NCBI GenBank assembly: GCA_035582835.1
Contig: JAYKAV010000422.1
Location: 1,913,847-1,977,846 of the forward strand
Source of the DNA: Phoebastria nigripes
Taxonomy: Eukaryota; Chordata; Aves; Procellariiformes; Diomedeidae
DNA: 64,000 bases
Direction: 5' to 3'
The position numbers and the translations under genes are program-made. The notes beneath the pieces are model-generated. The model saw only the letters and a program-made list of their open reading frames with translations. It made no database searches and was not told where the DNA came from. Shown in pieces: positions 60,820 through 64,000 of the stretch. Numbering within the stretch: position 1 is the first letter of the stretch; each line of letters begins with the position of its first letter.

Positions 60820-63800
60820 TGACCTTTCAGGCTCATTTCAAGGAAGTACCAAACATTTGCACCTCCCGCTGAAGCGGATAGATTGAGCGCGCAATCGTCT
60901 CTAGCCAGCGGAAATCAACAGTCAGCACTTATGACCCTGTTCTTCCCTTTCCAAGAAAAGTTTTCTTAACTGAGCTGCTGAACTTGGACATTGAAAGCGC
61001 CTAACTCCCTTCCATTTAATTTCCACCTTGTGCTAGCTCACACTGCCAGAATGATATTGCCCTTAGGATTATTTGTTCCAACAGTCTCACTCTTACAGAT
61101 GTGGATGGAAAGGACAGATGGTCCCCGTGGGAAACATTAGGAGAAATAATCAGAGGGAGAAGTCCAGAACGAAGCAAGGCAGGACACGTTCCCGTGCACC
61201 TGCTGCCTTTCCCATCACACCAGCCACCCGAGCTGGACTTGTTGCAAAACGGGCAATCGCGAAAACTAAGCCACAGGAAGCAAAGCGCTATTGCGCTTCA
61301 AAGGTTGGGGCTAATACTGTCTATATCNGCGCAGCGTTAGCATGATGTCAGACGTGTTGCTCGCTAANGAAATCTCCCTGTCTGGAGGATCTTTTTTAAG
61401 AGCAGAAGGAAATGTTGGATATTGCCTCCACGGCGAGTCGTGTCCCAGCCAGCCAAAAGCACCAGGCAAGGGCAGCCAAGCACAATACGTCTTTGAAGCT
61501 TCCTCCTTTATTTCTACAGCAGCTGCCTGAAACATGGCTGTCAAAGGGCTTTGGAGGTGGAAGACGCATGTGGCATGTGTTTGGTCAGGTGTCTCAAGTG
61601 CTACAANGAACTTTGGGCCACCTGAACCTGAGGGTGTGAGGGGAATCGCTGCACTCGAGGGCTGTAAACAGCACTTGCTTTGTACTGAGAACTCTCACAC
61701 TGAAGGGCCCTGCTGTGTAACAGGCATTCATAGGAAAACATTTGGGATGAGATATAAACCCCAGGTCAGGCCATCAATGGCCATAGTTAAAAAAGAAAAG
61801 CCAAGAAATTGTTAAAGAAAGAAAAAAAGCCAAGTAACACCTGCACTTCCAAAAAATTTCCATCCACTTTGGCTAAAAGATATGACTTCTTTTTTTTGTT
61901 GTGGTAGTCAGTGCCAATTATACAGAAATTTGTTACTTCCAGCCTGGACTGTTGCTAGATACAGCACAGTATGGGAATGCAATTAGTACAGCTAGAGCNA
62001 GTTATTTCAGGATGTGCGATTTCAGCATCCCTTTGCCTTAGGGGGCCCATTGCAAAGAGGAAAGCATGGTCTTAAAATGCACTGGCTACCAGTTCGTTGT
62101 TAAGTGTAACTTAAAACATCAGTTTTAGCTTACAAATTCCATATAGTCTGAAATCCTTGCTGCTGACAGACTGTCTTTTGCCTAACAGCCCTCTGGAGAG
62201 GGGGCACTCACGGCAAGGGAATTTGTCTTAAGCTGCGCTCTGCCTGCTGATCCGTCAGATCNATGTTTGGACACAGGCAAGGGCCTGTCTCATCACACTG
62301 CGCTTGCATCCAAATGTTGGGATTCTTTACCTGAAGAGACATAGCCTGGCAGCTTTCTGCACTCATTGCACCAGTTTTGCAAACTGATTAATCACAAAGT
62401 CTGTGCTAGAAGATTGTTTTCCATAGTTTCTTCCATTAAAAAAAAAAANAAAANNATAGAAGTTCCTTTGTATTTTCATCACACNGACATTCTCAGGTGG
62501 TTTCAGGTGGGCATATAAAAAGCAAAATCTTCAGTCCTTCTTTGCAGCTATCTTACAGGCNCGTAGGGACTCTGAAAGAGAGGCAGTTGCCTTTTAGTGT
62601 CGGATGGCCACCTGGCCAGCCAACTCCTTCCCATCTCAGCCTTACCAGCAACAACCTTCCTCTTCACTAAATGCCNCCAGAATTCATTTTAAAAAGTCAT
62701 CAGCAACCTTTATTCACACTCCTGGAGAGTAAAGCATATCCCCACAGACAGCGGTGCCNCTAACTGCATCGCACTGACCCACCAGTGTTTCGTCTCTTGT
62801 AGCTTTTCCAGCGTCTGGGCTGATTTGGCACTTTCTCCAATGAAACTTCCAANACGGAAGCTCAGTTAACGTTGGCTGTGGTTATTTTCTTCCCTAGGAG
62901 GCAGACATCCCTTTTGAAAGTGACTGGACTGACACCACCAGCTTTATGTTCAGAGCCCACCCACACAGCCCGTCCNTTGNCCAGCCAGCCGGTGGAGGGC
63001 TGGATCTGCTGGTCATGACTGCATGGAGCTGGACTCCAGCAGGCTCCTGAGGGGTGAAGGCCCCCTTAACACATCTCTCAGGCTCCACCCTTCATGCTTT
63101 GCTCTCATCAAATGTATGAAAGAGTGAGGTTCATGGTCAGGTCTTTTGAATTTAGATTGCAGAAAAGCATCGGTCAAGAAATGTAGGTTTCCTTGTCCAC
63201 ATCGTATTCTGGATTTCACGGCATCCATGAGCCAGAAGAAGCTCTATCTCATGGTATAGTTCTACGGCCCCCATCCTCCCTACCAGCTGAAGCTCTGACA
63301 GAAGAGATATCCCCAACATCAATAAACCATGCACAAAGAACTGCAGGGTAGAAATAGGTAACACAAAGTCAGGTGGAGCGCCACGAGTTTCTGCAACAGT
63401 TCGGAAACATCAGAGTAGGCAAATGTTCCTGGAGGCATGAGCAGGTCACAGGGTGACTAAGAGCCGCGGATGTGATACAGGCAAATGCATTCTTGTGTGT
63501 CAGGCAAGGTATTTCCATAGGAAAGGCAAGCATTGTGCAAAGCCCTGGCAAGCACTCACCTGTACCACTATGGACATTTCTCATTACTCAGGTTCAAGAA
63601 AGATAAATTCCATCTGGGATGAAGGCAGACAAAGTCTAAGCAGCGGATTACGAGCATGGAGGACCTACAGAAGATGACGACGACTGGAAGGAGCAAGACA
63701 AAGGCTGAGAGGGCTGCCGTCACTCTCAAGAAAGATACCAAGGATGAAGGCCAAAAGAGGAAAAGAGCTATTGAAGTGCAAGGAAAAATATGATAAAGAA

Positions 63801-64000
63801 CAAAAAACAACTCAGGACTTCTTTCCAAGAAGACGACCTCACCATAAACAGCGTAGGAGCAGATGTCCCTTGGAACGGTAAGGAANTTATGCATGGTCTC
63901 TACGTCTCTGCAAAGTTCATGCAGAGGGAACCAAAACCCTTTCTTCCACCTCTGGCATCACCACAACCAAATAAATGTATAGGGTATAAAAGCTGCCCGC
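60820..64000. other. Low-quality, mixed-composition intergenic DNA, no gene recognised
   Basis: About 20 single N bases fall here, much denser than elsewhere, so ORFs cannot be trusted. ORFs up to 108 codons on both strands lack recognisable motifs. A Lys-rich 46-codon ORF starts at about 63656. The window ends in AATAAATG…GGTATAAAAGCTGCCCGC, which could be a TATA promoter (for example of an LTR or next gene) cut off by the window edge. Confidence 0.45.
63985..63990 (+). promoter_or_regulatory. Candidate TATA box at window end
   Basis: GGTATAAAAGCTGCCCGC is a close match to a core-promoter TATA box followed by GC-rich sequence. Any transcript would begin outside the window. An AATAAA at 63970 just upstream is also compatible with an LTR or a chance AT-rich patch. 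Confidence 0.3.

Noticed and set aside
63568..63894. 108-codon hydrophobic minus-strand ORF near the window end, possibly a membrane or retroviral remnant.
   Set aside because: It contains an N, the hydrophobicity follows from complementing a Lys/Glu-rich purine strand, and no motif supports a viral origin.
1..64000. Bacterial-type systems such as CRISPR arrays, operons, riboswitches or attachment sites.
   Set aside because: The window is intron-containing vertebrate DNA. No regularly spaced direct repeats or operon-like gene packing exist.

Overview
The window is vertebrate nuclear DNA, most likely from a bird. Three multi-exon genes with GT-AG introns lie in the amniote order NME8 (+), SFRP4 (-), EPDR1 (+), which is conserved with human chromosome 7p14. 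Two CR1 LINE 3' ends, one with the typical ATTCTATG-type tail, point to an archosaur, and the compact spacing favours a bird. Isolated single N bases and one 105-base N gap mark a draft assembly.

Region by region: 1-5027 holds the last six coding exons of NME8, covering the end of NDK-like domain 1, all of domains 2 and 3, and the stop codon. 5028-13003 is the NME8 3' UTR followed by an intergenic stretch. That stretch has a GC-rich block, a diverged tandem duplication, a CR1 fragment, a TTTA microsatellite and the SFRP4 3' UTR. 13004-22671 is the complete SFRP4 gene on the minus strand. Its six coding exons assemble without a break into 346 codons plus a stop. SFRP4 and EPDR1 are head to head, with starts about 1.85 kb apart in a CpG-rich interval (about 22.0-25.1 kb) containing a TATA box for SFRP4, G-quadruplex and Z-DNA-prone tracts, and the gap. 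24525-54017 is EPDR1: three coding exons separated by introns of 25.9 kb and 2.9 kb. 54018-64000 is the EPDR1 3' UTR and downstream DNA with poly(A) signals, a 37-bp minisatellite and no recognised gene.

The genes are neighbours, not a pathway. NME8 is a ciliary/sperm thioredoxin-NDK fusion, SFRP4 a secreted Wnt antagonist, and EPDR1 a secreted/lysosomal ependymin-fold lipid binder. The shared CpG-rich interval between SFRP4 and EPDR1 could allow shared regulation.

I found no new biological system. The points most worth checking are a duplicated splice acceptor in NME8, a one-base frame break in the signal-peptide exon of EPDR1, loss of NDK active-site residues in one NME8 domain but not the next, non-B-DNA tracts around the SFRP4 promoter, and several inverted or tandem repeats.
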